64,000 bases of DNA from Prado023 sp963798745 (GTDB taxonomy: Bacteria > Actinomycetota > Actinomycetes > S36-B12 > CAIYMF01): assembly GCA_963798745.1 (NCBI GenBank), contig CAWCUF010000001.1:558001-622000 (forward strand). The letters run 5' to 3'. Under the pieces are notes generated by a model. It did no database searches and had not been told where the DNA came from. It saw nothing but the letters and a program-made list of their open reading frames with translations. Of the stretch, positions 47,829 through 56,915 are shown piece by piece (the stretch's first letter is position 1; each line of letters opens with the position of its first letter). The translations under genes were made by a program, and so were the position numbers.

Positions 47829-49136
47829 CTAGCCCTGGATCCGGACCAGGATCGGACTGGCTGTGACCTCGATCGAGTCGCCCTCGGCCGGTGCGCAGGC
47901 CCCGTCCAGGGTGCACACCTGCGCGGCCCCGGCCGGCAGCGGTGCCGTGCGCTCGCCGCCGTGGCTGAACAGGATCTGGGCCGGTTGCCCGTCGGAGGTG
48001 TCCAGCGAGCAGGTGGTCAGGGCACCGTCGGCTCCCGTGGGTTCCATGAGCTCCCCGGTGCAGCCGGTCCAGCCGGCGCCGTCGAACCAGTCCTGGACCG
48101 TCAGGTACGCCTGCCCGGCGGGCAGCACCTCCCCAGAGTCGGGGTCCACCTGGTCGATGCCCAGGATGTGGTCGTTCCACGCGTACCAGTACACCCGGTC
48201 CACCCCGAGGGCGAGGCTGTCGATGTAGGTGCGCGCCACCCAGGCCGCTGCCACGTCCTGGGGCACCGCCACGATTGTCGTGGCGAAGTCGCGCCGGTCA
48301 CCGTAGTTGACCTCGGTGTCCCACATCGGACCCGTCCAGCCACGCTCGGCCAGCCAGGCGCGCATCACCCGGGCGTAGCCGGCCCGGTCCTCGATCCCCT
48401 GCTCGCCCGGCGGGTAGAGGTGCACCGCCATCGCGTCCACCGGCCAACCCCGCTCGGCCAGACCCTCGGCATAGGTGTCGTACCAGTCCTTGACAGGCCC
48501 GGCGGCCCGCACCGTCGTGCTCGCGCCCACCAGCAGGGCGTCCGGGTCGGCCTCGGCCAGCACCTCCTGCGCCTTGGCCGTCAACGCTGCCAGCTTCGTC
48601 GGACCACCCCGGTAGAAGATCTTGATGTTCGCCTCGTTCCAGACCTGATACGAGGTGATCCGGCCCCGGTAGCGCTGGCCGACCTGGCGCAGGGTCTCGA
48701 GGTAGGCCTGCTCGTCGGGGAACGAGGTGGTGCCGGGCCCGTACAGACCGGCCGAGTCGGGATCGTCGGCCGCCCACTGCGGCGGGCTGCCGTGCACCCA
48801 GAGGATATCGCTGGCCCCCGTGCCCTCGGCCCGCTCGACGGCGCGGTCCATCGCGGCCCAGTCGAACTGCCCCGGGGTGGGCTCCAACTGCCGCCAGGCC
48901 ACGCCGGCATCCCACAGTCGGATCGCGCCAGCCTGCTCCGGCACGGCCGGGGTTCCGTGGGCGATCCCCTTCACGTGGGTCCCGAACAGCTCGTGGGGCA
49001 CCAGATCCCCGGCAACCTGCACCTGTTCGGACTCCGGATCGCTCGGTTCGTCGGCCGATCCCCCGCTGCAGGCAGTCAGTGCCAGCGCGCCGGACGCGAG
49101 CACCAACGCAACAGTGACACGGCTGGAAAAGGGCAT
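47829..49136 (-). CDS. Lipoprotein glycoside hydrolase, paralogue of the preceding enzyme
   Basis: A 435-aa lipoprotein with signal ASGALALTACSG (lipidated cysteine ~23). The barrel retains the same signatures, ITSYQVWNEANIKIFYRGG and MWDTEVNYGDRRDF, and both proteins share IRLWDAGV.WRQ and TYIDS blocks, so they are tandem duplicates that have diverged in anchoring. The C-terminal domain contains three Cys pairs. ATG 49136 has GGAGGCC upstream. It diverges from the sugar-phosphate transferase, supporting a role in exopolysaccharide processing. Confidence 0.8.
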   Translation of the reverse strand: MPFSSRVTVALVLASGALALTACSGGSADEPSDPESEQVQVAGDLVPHELFGTHVKGIAHGTPAVPEQAGAIRLWDAGVAWRQLEPTPGQFDWAAMDRAVERAEGTGASDILWVHGSPPQWAADDPDSAGLYGPGTTSFPDEQAYLETLRQVGQRYRGRITSYQVWNEANIKIFYRGGPTKLAALTAKAQEVLAEADPDALLVGASTTVRAAGPVKDWYDTYAEGLAERGWPVDAMAVHLYPPGEQGIEDRAGYARVMRAWLAERGWTGPMWDTEVNYGDRRDFATTIVAVPQDVAAAWVARTYIDSLALGVDRVYWYAWNDHILGIDQVDPDSGEVLPAGQAYLTVQDWFDGAGWTGCTGELMEPTGADGALTTCSLDTSDGQPAQILFSHGGERTAPLPAGAAQVCTLDGACAPAEGDSIEVTASPILVRIQG

Positions 49137-49298
49137 GGGGCCTCCTGGATCCGGCGTGCAGGATATCTGGGTGGCACCTCGGCCCAGCGCACCCCGACGG
49201 CCCCCGGGGCTCACCTGACGGGAAATCCGCGGCGAGGTGTGTCTAGTCTCAGGTCTCACCGGGCTCGCGGGGGCGGGCACGACAGGGTGGGAGGGGAC

Positions 49299-50822
49299 AT
49301 GGTCAGCAGTCACGCGCGCGCTGGGGGCGCCGCTCGTCCCACGCTGAGCATCGCCGGGCAGAAGCCCGAACCGGTCGCGCACATCGTGGCCCGACCAGAG
49401 GCGCGAGGTGCCTCGGACAGCGACCCGATGCTGTCGGTAGCCCTGCGCGCGTTCCTGCTCGACCTGGGACTGCTGGGCACCAGCATCAGCGTCTACATCT
49501 CCGTGATGCTCAATGCCGGGTTCCTGGCCGACCAGGTGCAGACCCCGTTGACCGGCCTGGCGATGATCCTCGGGTGGCTGATGCTCATCCTGCTGCGCGG
49601 AGGCTACGAGGGGCGGTTCCTCGGGGTGGGCAACGAGGAGTTCAAGCGGGTCGTGACCGCGAGCATGACCCTGTTCGCGACCATCGCGATCGCCTCCTAC
49701 GTGGCCAAGGCGGCCCCCCCGATCCGGCTGGTCCTCCCCAGCCTGCTCATGGGCACCGTGCTCGTGCTCCTGGGCCGCTGGCTGCTGCGGGTGTGGCTGG
49801 GCCGCCAGCGGGTGGTCGGACGGTTCCAGCAGGCCACCCTCGTGGTGGGCGACCGGCAGCGCAGCGCCGAGCTCTCCGAGTCGTTCGTCAGCGACGCGGT
49901 CGCCGGCTTCCAGGTCGTCGGCACCGTCGCACCCCCGCAGGTCGCCGGTCCCGCGATGGCGGCTGGAGCCCACGACGAGCTCGTGGAGGCCTGGCTGGAC
50001 GACGTCATGCAGTGGATCGATGAGCACAACGTCCACGCGGTGGCCGTCGCGGAGTCCGCCGCAGCCGGGCCGAACCTGGTCCGGCGCCTGGCCTGGCGCC
50101 TTGAGGGGCCTCGGATCGACCTGCTGGTCTCACCGGTCCTGTCCGACGTGGCCGGCCCGCGGACCTCGGTGCGTCCTGCGGCCGGGCTGCCCCTGCTGCA
50201 CCTGGACGAACCCAGCCTGACCGGGCCCAAGCGCGCCATCAAGCGGATGGGTGACGTCCTGATGGCGGTGCCGCTCGTGATCCTGCTCATCCCGGTCTAC
50301 CTGCTCATCGCGCTCGGCATCAAGTTCGACTCGTTGGGCCGGGTGCTCTACATCAGCGACCGCGTGGGGCGCTCCGGTGAGACGTTCCGCTGCCTGAAGT
50401 TCCGCTCCATGCACGTCGGTGCCGAAACGCTGCGCTCGGCGGTCATCGGGGATCCCGACGAGGAGGTGTCCGAGCGTTATCGCGAGGATCCCAGGGTCAC
50501 CCGCGCGGGGCGGTTGCTGCGTCGGTGGAGCCTGGACGAACTCCCCCAGCTGTTCAACGTGATCGGCGGCTCGATGTCGCTGGTGGGGCCCCGACCGATG
50601 CTGCCCGGGGAGATCGCGCTGCTCGGGGATGCAGAGAACCGCCGGCACCTGACCAAGCCGGGGATGACCGGCCTCTGGCAGATCTCCGGGCGCAAGGAGG
50701 TGTCCTGGGAGGACCGGATGCGCCTGGACCTGCACTACATCGAGACCTGGTCGATGGCCCTGGACGTGGTGATCCTGGCCAAGACCGCCAAGGCCGTCCT
50801 GACCGGCCACGGCGCCTATTGA
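49299..50822 (+). CDS. Polyprenyl-phosphate sugar-1-phosphate transferase (WbaP/CpsE-like)
   Basis: A 507-aa initiating glycosyltransferase of exopolysaccharide synthesis. Residues ~45-190 hold membrane helices and a CoA-binding-like domain. The C-terminal bacterial sugar transferase domain is clear: KRAIKRMGDVLMAVPLVILL, then LKFRSMHVGAE, RRWSLDELPQLFNVIGGSMS and LVGPRPMLPGE. It should transfer a sugar-1-phosphate to undecaprenyl phosphate at the inner membrane. ATG 49299 has GGGAGGGG upstream. The rest of a capsule cluster is not complete in this window. Confidence 0.9.
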   Translation: MVSSHARAGGAARPTLSIAGQKPEPVAHIVARPEARGASDSDPMLSVALRAFLLDLGLLGTSISVYISVMLNAGFLADQVQTPLTGLAMILGWLMLILLRGGYEGRFLGVGNEEFKRVVTASMTLFATIAIASYVAKAAPPIRLVLPSLLMGTVLVLLGRWLLRVWLGRQRVVGRFQQATLVVGDRQRSAELSESFVSDAVAGFQVVGTVAPPQVAGPAMAAGAHDELVEAWLDDVMQWIDEHNVHAVAVAESAAAGPNLVRRLAWRLEGPRIDLLVSPVLSDVAGPRTSVRPAAGLPLLHLDEPSLTGPKRAIKRMGDVLMAVPLVILLIPVYLLIALGIKFDSLGRVLYISDRVGRSGETFRCLKFRSMHVGAETLRSAVIGDPDEEVSERYREDPRVTRAGRLLRRWSLDELPQLFNVIGGSMSLVGPRPMLPGEIALLGDAENRRHLTKPGMTGLWQISGRKEVSWEDRMRLDLHYIETWSMALDVVILAKTAKAVLTGHGAY

Positions 50823-50900
50823 CGCGCACCGCAGCACCCGGGCGGGCAGGCCGGTGGGGCGGTCCGGTGGGGGTGGTCCGGTGGGGGTGGTCCGATCAGC

Positions 50901-51524
50901 TCAGCCGAGGGCCACGTACAGGGGCGCATCGAGCCCGGACCAGACCGGCGCCCGTCGGAGCGCGTCCACCCCTCGGGCGCCGCGATCTCGGTTCCGGGCG
51001 CCGGCACCACGCGCACCTGCGGGTCGGCATGGACCTGGTAGGTGGTGCCCGCACGCAGCCAACGCGCCCTGCGCGGCGAGCTCGGCCACGCAGGCCTGCA
51101 GGGAGGGCGAGTCGAACGAGGCCTGCAGGTGCCCGCCGGAGTCGAAGGAGCCGGTCCACCGCAGGATCGAGTTGATCGCGCTCATGTCGATGGTCACCGA
51201 CCGGGGGGTACCCCAACGCTGCCCAGGGGCGCCGCATGTCCACCGAGGCGGTGCGGAAGTCCGGATGGAAGTTGGAGTTGACGAACGGGCACTGGGTGCC
51301 GTCCCGGTACCACGGGGGCCCGCGCCGGCGCTGTCCCGGGCCCGGGCGGCCAGGGCGAGCTGGGCAAGACCCAGGGTTTCGGTCAGGGCCGCGAGCTGGA
51401 TGCCGATCGCGATCAAGGCCAGCCGCCCGAGCAGGGCGAGGACCAACCAGCCCTCCGGCTCATCACCCCACCCCTGACCGTGGCTCACTCGGACGCATCC
51501 CGCGGGAGCCATGGTGCCGGTCAA
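50901..51524 (-). pseudogene. Multiply frameshifted membrane-protein remnant
   Basis: An N-terminal helix (GWLVLALLGRLALIAIGIQL) leads into frames that must be changed at least twice to read on: FVNSNFHPDFRTASVDMRRP in one frame, then SVTIDMSAINSILRWTGSFD in another, then RAGTTYQVHADPQVRVVPAP in a third, with the end DAPLYVALG back in the first. Each piece looks like real protein and the pieces are collinear, so this is a broken gene. I do not recognise the intact family; signal/membrane anchor plus extracellular beta domain is the best description. Confidence 0.65.
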
Positions 51525-51576
51525 CGCGATCGGCTGGTCCGACCCGCAGCCTGCGGACCGCGGCTACTCTGGGCGC

Positions 51577-52581
51577 GTGCGGGCCTCAGTGATCGTCCTG
51601 GCCCATGGCCCGGAACCGACGCTGTCGGAGTGCGTGAGTGCCCTCGTGGCCGACGGCGCCGACCAGATCCTGGTCGTGGACAACGACGCCGCCCCGGACT
51701 CGATCGCGGGGATCCGCGATAGGCCTGGCGTGCAGGTCCTGGCCCCGGGACGCAACCTCGGCTATGCGGGGGGCTGCAACTACGGCGCCCGGTTCGCCAC
51801 CGGCGACGTGCTCGTGTTCGTGAACTCCGATGCCATCGTCGCGCTGGGGGCGCTGGCGGCGTTGGGCCGCCGGGTCGCCGACCCGCAGGTGGGGCTGGCC
51901 TGCGCGAGCATCCGGCTGGCCGCCGCGCCGGAGCTGGTGAACTCGGTCGGCAACCCGGTGCACTACCTGATGTTCTCGTGGGTCGGCGGGCTGGGCGAGC
52001 CCGCTGCCCGTCACGAGGAGCCCACCGAGGTGGCGTCCATCTCCGGGGTGACGTTCGCGGTGCGCCGGCCGGTGTGGGACGACCTCGGCGGGTTCGACGA
52101 GGCCTACTTCGCCTACTGCGAGGACGTCTACCTGTCCCTGCGGGCCTGGCAGGCCGGGCTGCGCGTCGTGCACGAGCCAGCCGCGGTGGTGGCCCACCAC
52201 TACGAGTTCGCCCGGCACTCGACCAAGCACTACCTTCTCGAGCGCAACCGGCTGATGAACCTCATCCTGTTGCCCGAGCATCGGACCCGGCGCCTGGTGG
52301 CCCTGCCCGCCCTGGCTGTGGAGGCTGGGGTGCTGGTCGTGGCCGTGCGCGACGGCTGGGCCCGGGACAAGGTGGCCGGGTGGCGCTGGCTGGTCGCCCA
52401 TCGCCGCGAGTTGGCCGCACGCCGCCGTGTGGTCCAATCCGCGCGCAGTGTGCCCGACCGGGAGCTGGCGCACCTGTTCCGGGGTCCCCTGGACCCACCG
52501 CCGGGGTTGGGACCGGCGGTGCCCGCCCCGGTGAGCGCGGCGCTGGTCAGGTACTGGACCTGGGCGGTGGATCGGCTGTGA
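51577..52581 (+). CDS. Family 2 glycosyltransferase (rhamnosyltransferase-like)
   Basis: A 334-aa GT2 enzyme. The N-terminal GT-A fold shows ASVIVLAHG, ILVVDNDAAPDS, NLGYAGGCNYGARFATGDVL and VFVNSDA, and the acceptor/catalytic block is GGFDEAYFAYCEDVYLSLRA, as in dTDP-rhamnosyl and galactofuranosyl transferases. GTG 51577 follows TACTCT (51565-51570) by six bases. The stop overlaps a GTG (GTGA) of the next frame, so the downstream membrane protein is normally coupled to it. Confidence 0.87.
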   Translation: MRASVIVLAHGPEPTLSECVSALVADGADQILVVDNDAAPDSIAGIRDRPGVQVLAPGRNLGYAGGCNYGARFATGDVLVFVNSDAIVALGALAALGRRVADPQVGLACASIRLAAAPELVNSVGNPVHYLMFSWVGGLGEPAARHEEPTEVASISGVTFAVRRPVWDDLGGFDEAYFAYCEDVYLSLRAWQAGLRVVHEPAAVVAHHYEFARHSTKHYLLERNRLMNLILLPEHRTRRLVALPALAVEAGVLVVAVRDGWARDKVAGWRWLVAHRRELAARRRVVQSARSVPDRELAHLFRGPLDPPPGLGPAVPAPVSAALVRYWTWAVDRL

Positions 52582-52664
52582 GCCAGGATCCTGCCCGGGC
52601 AGCGCAGCCGTCGCGTGGGGAGGCGCCCGCCCGCGACGATCAGGTCCGCGGCGATCCCTCCGGG

Positions 52665-52699
52665 TCGATCCCGGCCGCGACGATCCCGGCCGCGACGAT
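52665..52699. repeat. 15-bp tandem repeat in the membrane-protein N-terminal region
   Basis: Two exact copies and a partial third of ATCCCGGCCGCGACG lie just downstream of the suspected frame change at 52662-52664. Confidence 0.7.
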
Positions 52700-52858
52700 C
52701 CCTCCGGCGTCGATCCAGGCCCTAGCGAGCCGGCCCCGGACCGTATCGATCACGATGGCCCGGGCGCCGCCCCGGACCCGGCGGGCGGACCGCCGACTCC
52801 GCAGTGGGGCCGGACCCTGAGCGGACGGGACCTCGCGGCGGCTGGCCTGATCGCGCTC

Positions 52859-54541
52859 ATGGCCGTCGGGGTCGCGCTGGTGTACCGCTCCGCGCTCGTG
52901 CCCACCGACCCGTGGCACTACGTCCAGGGTGCCCTGGACTTCCCGAACGGCACCTGGCGGCCGGCGGGGCTGTCGCGGTGGGGCTTCCTGCTGCCGATCA
53001 TCCCGTTCGCCCGGCTGTGGGGCGACGCTCCCGCCACCTATTACGTCGTGCCGCTGCTGAGCACCGGCGTGCTCGCGGCGGTGCTCTACCTCCTGGGCAC
53101 CCGCTACGTCGCCCGTACTGCCGGCGCCCTGGCGGCGGTGTTCGCGTTGGGCACTCCGCTGGTCCTCGTCAACCTCACCCGCGGGTACACGGACCTGACA
53201 GCCACGACCCTGGTCGGCCTCGGGCTGCTGCTCGCGACCCTGGCGGCCGATGCGGCCCAGCGCGCCAGGGACGCCAACCGGGGCTGGGACTGGCGCGTGG
53301 CCGCGTTGTTGGCGGCGTGCGGATTCGTGACCGGCTGGAGCTTCGAGGTCCGTGAGACGGCAGTGTTCGCGTGGCCGGTGATCGGCTGGGTGCTGTGGCA
53401 GATCCGGCGCCCGTGGGCCACCTTCGCCTGGTTCGCCCCACCGGCGCTCGCCTGGCTGATCCTGGATGTCCTGCTGAGCGCGGCGATCTACGACGACCCG
53501 TGGTTGAAGTTCCGGATCCTGCTGGGGGCAGACATCTCAGCCTCGGAGGTCAGCTCGGACGCGATCTACGTGGGCCAGGGTCGGTGGTGGTACGTCACGA
53601 TCCTGCCGCGCTCGATCCTGGCACTGTCCGGTGGACCGGCCCTGCTGGCCTGCCTGGTCGTGGGCGCGATCGGCGGGTTGATGTTCCGCGCCCAACTCGG
53701 CCGGATCTGGGCGTGGGGGATGCTGACTGTCGGCCTGCTCTGGGCCCAGGGCGGTGCGCTGGACCCCGCGCACCCCTCGGTGCGCCTGGACGTGGCGCGC
53801 TACTGGCTGTCGTTCCTCGTGCCGCTCATGCTCGCCGCGGTGGGTACGGTCGTGATCGTGGTACGCCGTACTCGGTGGCCCATGCGGCTGGTCCCGCTGG
53901 TTGGTGCCGGTGTGCTGGCCGTGGGCGTGGCCGTGCCCTCGATCGGCTTCGCCACCACCTATCCGGGCTTCGCGCCGAACGGCGGGGATGCGATGGCCGA
54001 GCTGCGCACGCACCTGGCGGTGGATGGCCTGCCCCACGACGCGCGCATCTGGGCCGACTGGGGCACCCAGCGCGTGCTGCCGGCCTACCAACGCGGCCCG
54101 TTCGGCGACCTGCGCTGGCAGGCGGCGAGGTTCCGTTCGCTCAACCGGTTGCTCAGGCTCCCGCCTGCCTCGGAGGAGGGCTACCCGAGAGCCGGGGACT
54201 ACGTCGTGATCTACAGCGCGACCGATCGGACCTGTTGGCACTGCCGGCGGGCGCTGGCCCCGGTCGAGGCCGCGTTCGGTCCGTTCCCGGCTGCCGGCTG
54301 GCAGCAGGAGTTCGAGTCCTCGGCCGGCAATCTCGTGCTCTACCGGCTGGGGCCGACGGTGGTGTGGCCGGTGCCCGGCGACGGGCAGGCGGGCACCGAC
54401 GGGCAGTCAGCCGACGAGCCGGCCGACGAGGGCCCCGGTGGGCGCCTGGACGAGCCGCCCGTCGAGGGCCCGGGGGAAGGCCAGGACGAGCCGGCTGACG
54501 AGGGCTCGGGTGCGGACGTCTCCGGCGACCTGGGGTTGTGA
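52859..54541 (+). CDS. Polytopic membrane protein, possible GT-C-like glycosyltransferase; probably frameshifted at its start
   Basis: A protein of at least 560 aa with ten or more helices, an early luminal Asp (LVPTDPWHYVQGALDF), aromatic-rich loops and a large C-terminal extracytoplasmic domain with a CWHC motif, ending in a Glu/Asp/Pro/Gly-rich tail with repeated PADEG. This recalls GT-C (ArnT/PMT-like) transferases, but I cannot assign a donor. The ATG at 52859 cuts the first helix (AAAGLIALMAVGVALVY) and has no ribosome site. The natural start is GTG 52578, coupled to the GT2 stop, but it runs in another frame; one extra G in GGG at 52662-52664 would join them. Confidence 0.7.
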   Translation: MAVGVALVYRSALVPTDPWHYVQGALDFPNGTWRPAGLSRWGFLLPIIPFARLWGDAPATYYVVPLLSTGVLAAVLYLLGTRYVARTAGALAAVFALGTPLVLVNLTRGYTDLTATTLVGLGLLLATLAADAAQRARDANRGWDWRVAALLAACGFVTGWSFEVRETAVFAWPVIGWVLWQIRRPWATFAWFAPPALAWLILDVLLSAAIYDDPWLKFRILLGADISASEVSSDAIYVGQGRWWYVTILPRSILALSGGPALLACLVVGAIGGLMFRAQLGRIWAWGMLTVGLLWAQGGALDPAHPSVRLDVARYWLSFLVPLMLAAVGTVVIVVRRTRWPMRLVPLVGAGVLAVGVAVPSIGFATTYPGFAPNGGDAMAELRTHLAVDGLPHDARIWADWGTQRVLPAYQRGPFGDLRWQAARFRSLNRLLRLPPASEEGYPRAGDYVVIYSATDRTCWHCRRALAPVEAAFGPFPAAGWQQEFESSAGNLVLYRLGPTVVWPVPGDGQAGTDGQSADEPADEGPGGRLDEPPVEGPGEGQDEPADEGSGADVSGDLGL

Positions 54542-54609
54542 ACGCGGTGCCCGGGCGGGGTCGCGGCGCGTACCCTGAGCGCTGACCACACCAGCAGAGG
54601 AGGGCCGTC

Positions 54610-55848
54610 GTGACCGCCCGGCGTGCCCCCGTGGTGTTGCTCCAGGTGGCCAACCTGCTCAGCGGGGTCGCCAACTCCTCCGTCGCGGTGCTGGTGCCCT
54701 GGCTGGTGCTCCAGGAGACCGGGTCGGCGGCCGACGCCGGCCTGGTCGCGGCGGTGGCCGGCCTTCCGGGCATCGTGGTGTCGCCCTTCGTCGGGGCACT
54801 GGTCGACCGGCTCGGCCGACGCTCGGTCTCGATGGGTTCCGATGCCCTCTCCGCGATCTCAGTGAGCCTGTTCCCGCTGGCCGAAAGGGCGGGGATGCTC
54901 GGGCTGACCGCGATCATGGCCCTGGCGATCCTCGGCGCTGCCTTCGACCCGGCCGGCTACACCGCGCGCAAGTCGCTGATCCCCGATGTTGCCCGGGCGG
55001 GGCGCTACTACGTGGACCGGATCAACGGGGTCCACGAGGGCGTGTTCGCCGCCGGGTGGGTCATCGGCCCGGCACTGGCTGCGGTGGGGATTGCCGTCAT
55101 CGGAGCGGTCGAGACGTTCTGGGTGACCGCGGGTGCCTTCGTGCTCGCGATCGTCGCTGTGGCGGGGATCCGGGTCACCGAGGCGATCGGCGAAGCCCGA
55201 AGGGAGGCCGGGGAGGAGCACGAGCCGTTCTGGGCCTCCACCCTGCGGGGAGCCGGGCTCCTCTGGCGCGACCGACCGCTGCGGGTGCTGACCTTGGCGA
55301 TCTGCGTCCTGGCGATGGTCTACATGCCGACCGAGGCGGTGCTCATGCCGGTGCACTTCCAGGCGCTGGACGCCCCCGGGGCCTACGGTCTGACCCTGAC
55401 GATGCTGGCAGCCGGCGGGATGGTCGGCTCGTTCTCCTACGGCTGGCTGGCCGCCCGGTACTCCCGGCACCGGATCGCCGTCTTCGTGATGCTGACCACG
55501 ACCCTGGGGGTCGTGCCGATGGCGTTCCTGCCGCCGCTGCCGGTGTTCGTGGCCGCCGGATTCGTGCTGGGCCTGGGCTGGGGGCCGATGAACCCGCTGC
55601 TGAACTCGCTGGTGCAGACCCGGGTCCCGGCGCATGTGCAGGGCCGGGTCTACGGGGTGCAGACCGCCCTGTTCTACGCAGCACCGCCGGTCGGCCTGCT
55701 GCTGGCAGGGGTGGGCGTCGAACGCTGGGGAGTGCAGGCGGTGTATGCCGTGATCGGCGGGCTCCTGGTCGCGCTCTGTCTGCTGATCGCGGCACTTCCC
55801 TCGTTGCGCGGCCTGAACCGGGACGACGAGCTGCTCGTCCGAGGCTGA
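54610..55848 (+). CDS. Major facilitator superfamily transporter
   Basis: A 412-aa MFS protein with twelve predicted helices. The motif between helices 2 and 3 is GALVDRLGRRSVSM, and the second half repeats it as YGWLAARYSRHRIAVF. It resembles MFS_3/EntS-type exporters; substrate is unknown. GTG 54610 has AGAGGAGGG upstream, and TACCCT at 54571-54576 is a suitable -10 box. It follows the polysaccharide genes but need not be functionally linked. Confidence 0.86.
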   Translation: MTARRAPVVLLQVANLLSGVANSSVAVLVPWLVLQETGSAADAGLVAAVAGLPGIVVSPFVGALVDRLGRRSVSMGSDALSAISVSLFPLAERAGMLGLTAIMALAILGAAFDPAGYTARKSLIPDVARAGRYYVDRINGVHEGVFAAGWVIGPALAAVGIAVIGAVETFWVTAGAFVLAIVAVAGIRVTEAIGEARREAGEEHEPFWASTLRGAGLLWRDRPLRVLTLAICVLAMVYMPTEAVLMPVHFQALDAPGAYGLTLTMLAAGGMVGSFSYGWLAARYSRHRIAVFVMLTTTLGVVPMAFLPPLPVFVAAGFVLGLGWGPMNPLLNSLVQTRVPAHVQGRVYGVQTALFYAAPPVGLLLAGVGVERWGVQAVYAVIGGLLVALCLLIAALPSLRGLNRDDELLVRG

Positions 55849-56115
55849 GCCGTCCGGGGTTCAACGCAGTGGGCGGCCGACGGCTCGGTGGTGCACCACG
55901 GGGCCCCTGGCCAGCCCAGTCCCTCGTGCCGTGGGAGGTCCCGGTCCCGAGAAGCCATCCGGACGGGTGCAGCGGGACGAGCGCCACGTCCTCTCGCATC
56001 GCTTGCTGGGTACTGCGGGTATGAGGCTGCCTGGGTCACCGGCACGTCTCGATGGTGCAGCCAAAACGCCTTCCGGTACGTCCCGTGCGCGGGGGCTCTC
56101 GTGTTGCTGGGCCCT

Positions 56116-56442
56116 TCAGGCGGCGTCAGTGGGTTCGGACTCGATGCTGGCCCTGATCGGTGGGATGTCGTGCTGCAGGGTCCGGCGCACGATGTCTGTG
56201 TCGACGAGCAGGTAGCCGGGTGCGATGCAGTTTCGCATCCCCCACATGAGCGGCCATGCGTCGCCGAACAGCCGATCCCGGGTCGGTGGGTCCAGCTGGG
56301 CCAGTGCCTGCACCCCAGTGGAAAGTCTCATGCAGACCGCGTCAATCACCAGTTGATCAGCCAGGTCGCCCACGGCTTGTTGGCGCATCAGGGCGACGTG
56401 GGTTCGAGCCTCCCGCAGCGATTCCTCCCGGGTCCGGGTCAC
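56116..56442 (-). CDS. HepT-like HEPN toxin with altered catalytic motif
   Basis: A 108-aa HEPN-fold protein of the DUF86/HepT type. The RNase motif normally reads R-N-x-x-x-H-x-Y; here it is MRNCIAPGYLLVD, so His is replaced by Pro while Arg, Asn and the tyrosine that MntA AMPylates remain. The change needs one base (CAC to CCC). RNase activity should be lost. ATG 56442 overlaps the antitoxin stop (ATGA). It either decays after neutralisation or serves another role. Confidence 0.82.
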   Translation of the reverse strand: MTRTREESLREARTHVALMRQQAVGDLADQLVIDAVCMRLSTGVQALAQLDPPTRDRLFGDAWPLMWGMRNCIAPGYLLVDTDIVRRTLQHDIPPIRASIESEPTDAA

Positions 56443-56909
56443 AGGGTCACCGCCTCGGCGAGGGCCAGCTCGCGCAGGTCCGGGCGCAGGGTCGTCGCGG
56501 GGATCAGGTCGACGTCGGCGCCTAGCAGCTCCGAGAGGCGTCGTTCCAGGGCGCCGAGCTCCATCAGGCTCATCGGGGTGCCCATGTCGAACAGCAGGTC
56601 GATGTCGGACTCGGTCTGCTCGGTGCCCGTGGCGACCGAGCCGAACACCCGCACGTTGCTGCCTCCGGCCTGGTCGATGAGTTCACGGACCTCGCGGGCG
56701 TGCTGACGCAGCCGCAGCGCCAGGGGACCGCGGCCGTGGAAGCGCAGCAGGCGGGACACTTCGGGCTGGCTGCGCCCGATCAGTGTGGCGATCTGAGCCT
56801 GGGTGAGGCCCTGCCGTGCTGCCTCGCGAACGGCGTGCACCAACTCGGCGCGGGCGTCGCGAACCGCCTCGTCGCTGCGTCGGGCCACTTCGGCCAAGTC
56901 CACTGCCAC
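56439..56909 (-). CDS. MntA-like nucleotidyltransferase antitoxin with HTH domain
   Basis: A 156-aa fusion. Residues ~20-60 form an HTH (GLTQAQIATLIGRSQPEVSR), and the C-terminal half is a minimal nucleotidyltransferase: VFGSVATGTEQTESDIDLLF (GSx10DxD). MntA proteins AMPylate HepT on its motif tyrosine. The HTH suggests direct autoregulation, fitting the palindrome at 56920-56931. GTG 56909 follows TATCGT by six bases and is probably leaderless. The antitoxin-first order and ATGA overlap with HepT are typical. Confidence 0.85.
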   Translation of the reverse strand: MAVDLAEVARRSDEAVRDARAELVHAVREAARQGLTQAQIATLIGRSQPEVSRLLRFHGRGPLALRLRQHAREVRELIDQAGGSNVRVFGSVATGTEQTESDIDLLFDMGTPMSLMELGALERRLSELLGADVDLIPATTLRPDLRELALAEAVTL

Positions 56910-56915
56910 AGGGAG

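Noticed and set aside
51205..51214. GGGGTACCCC as a CsoR-type site
   Set aside because: Wrong order of arms (GGGGTA then CCCC) and inside a pseudogene.
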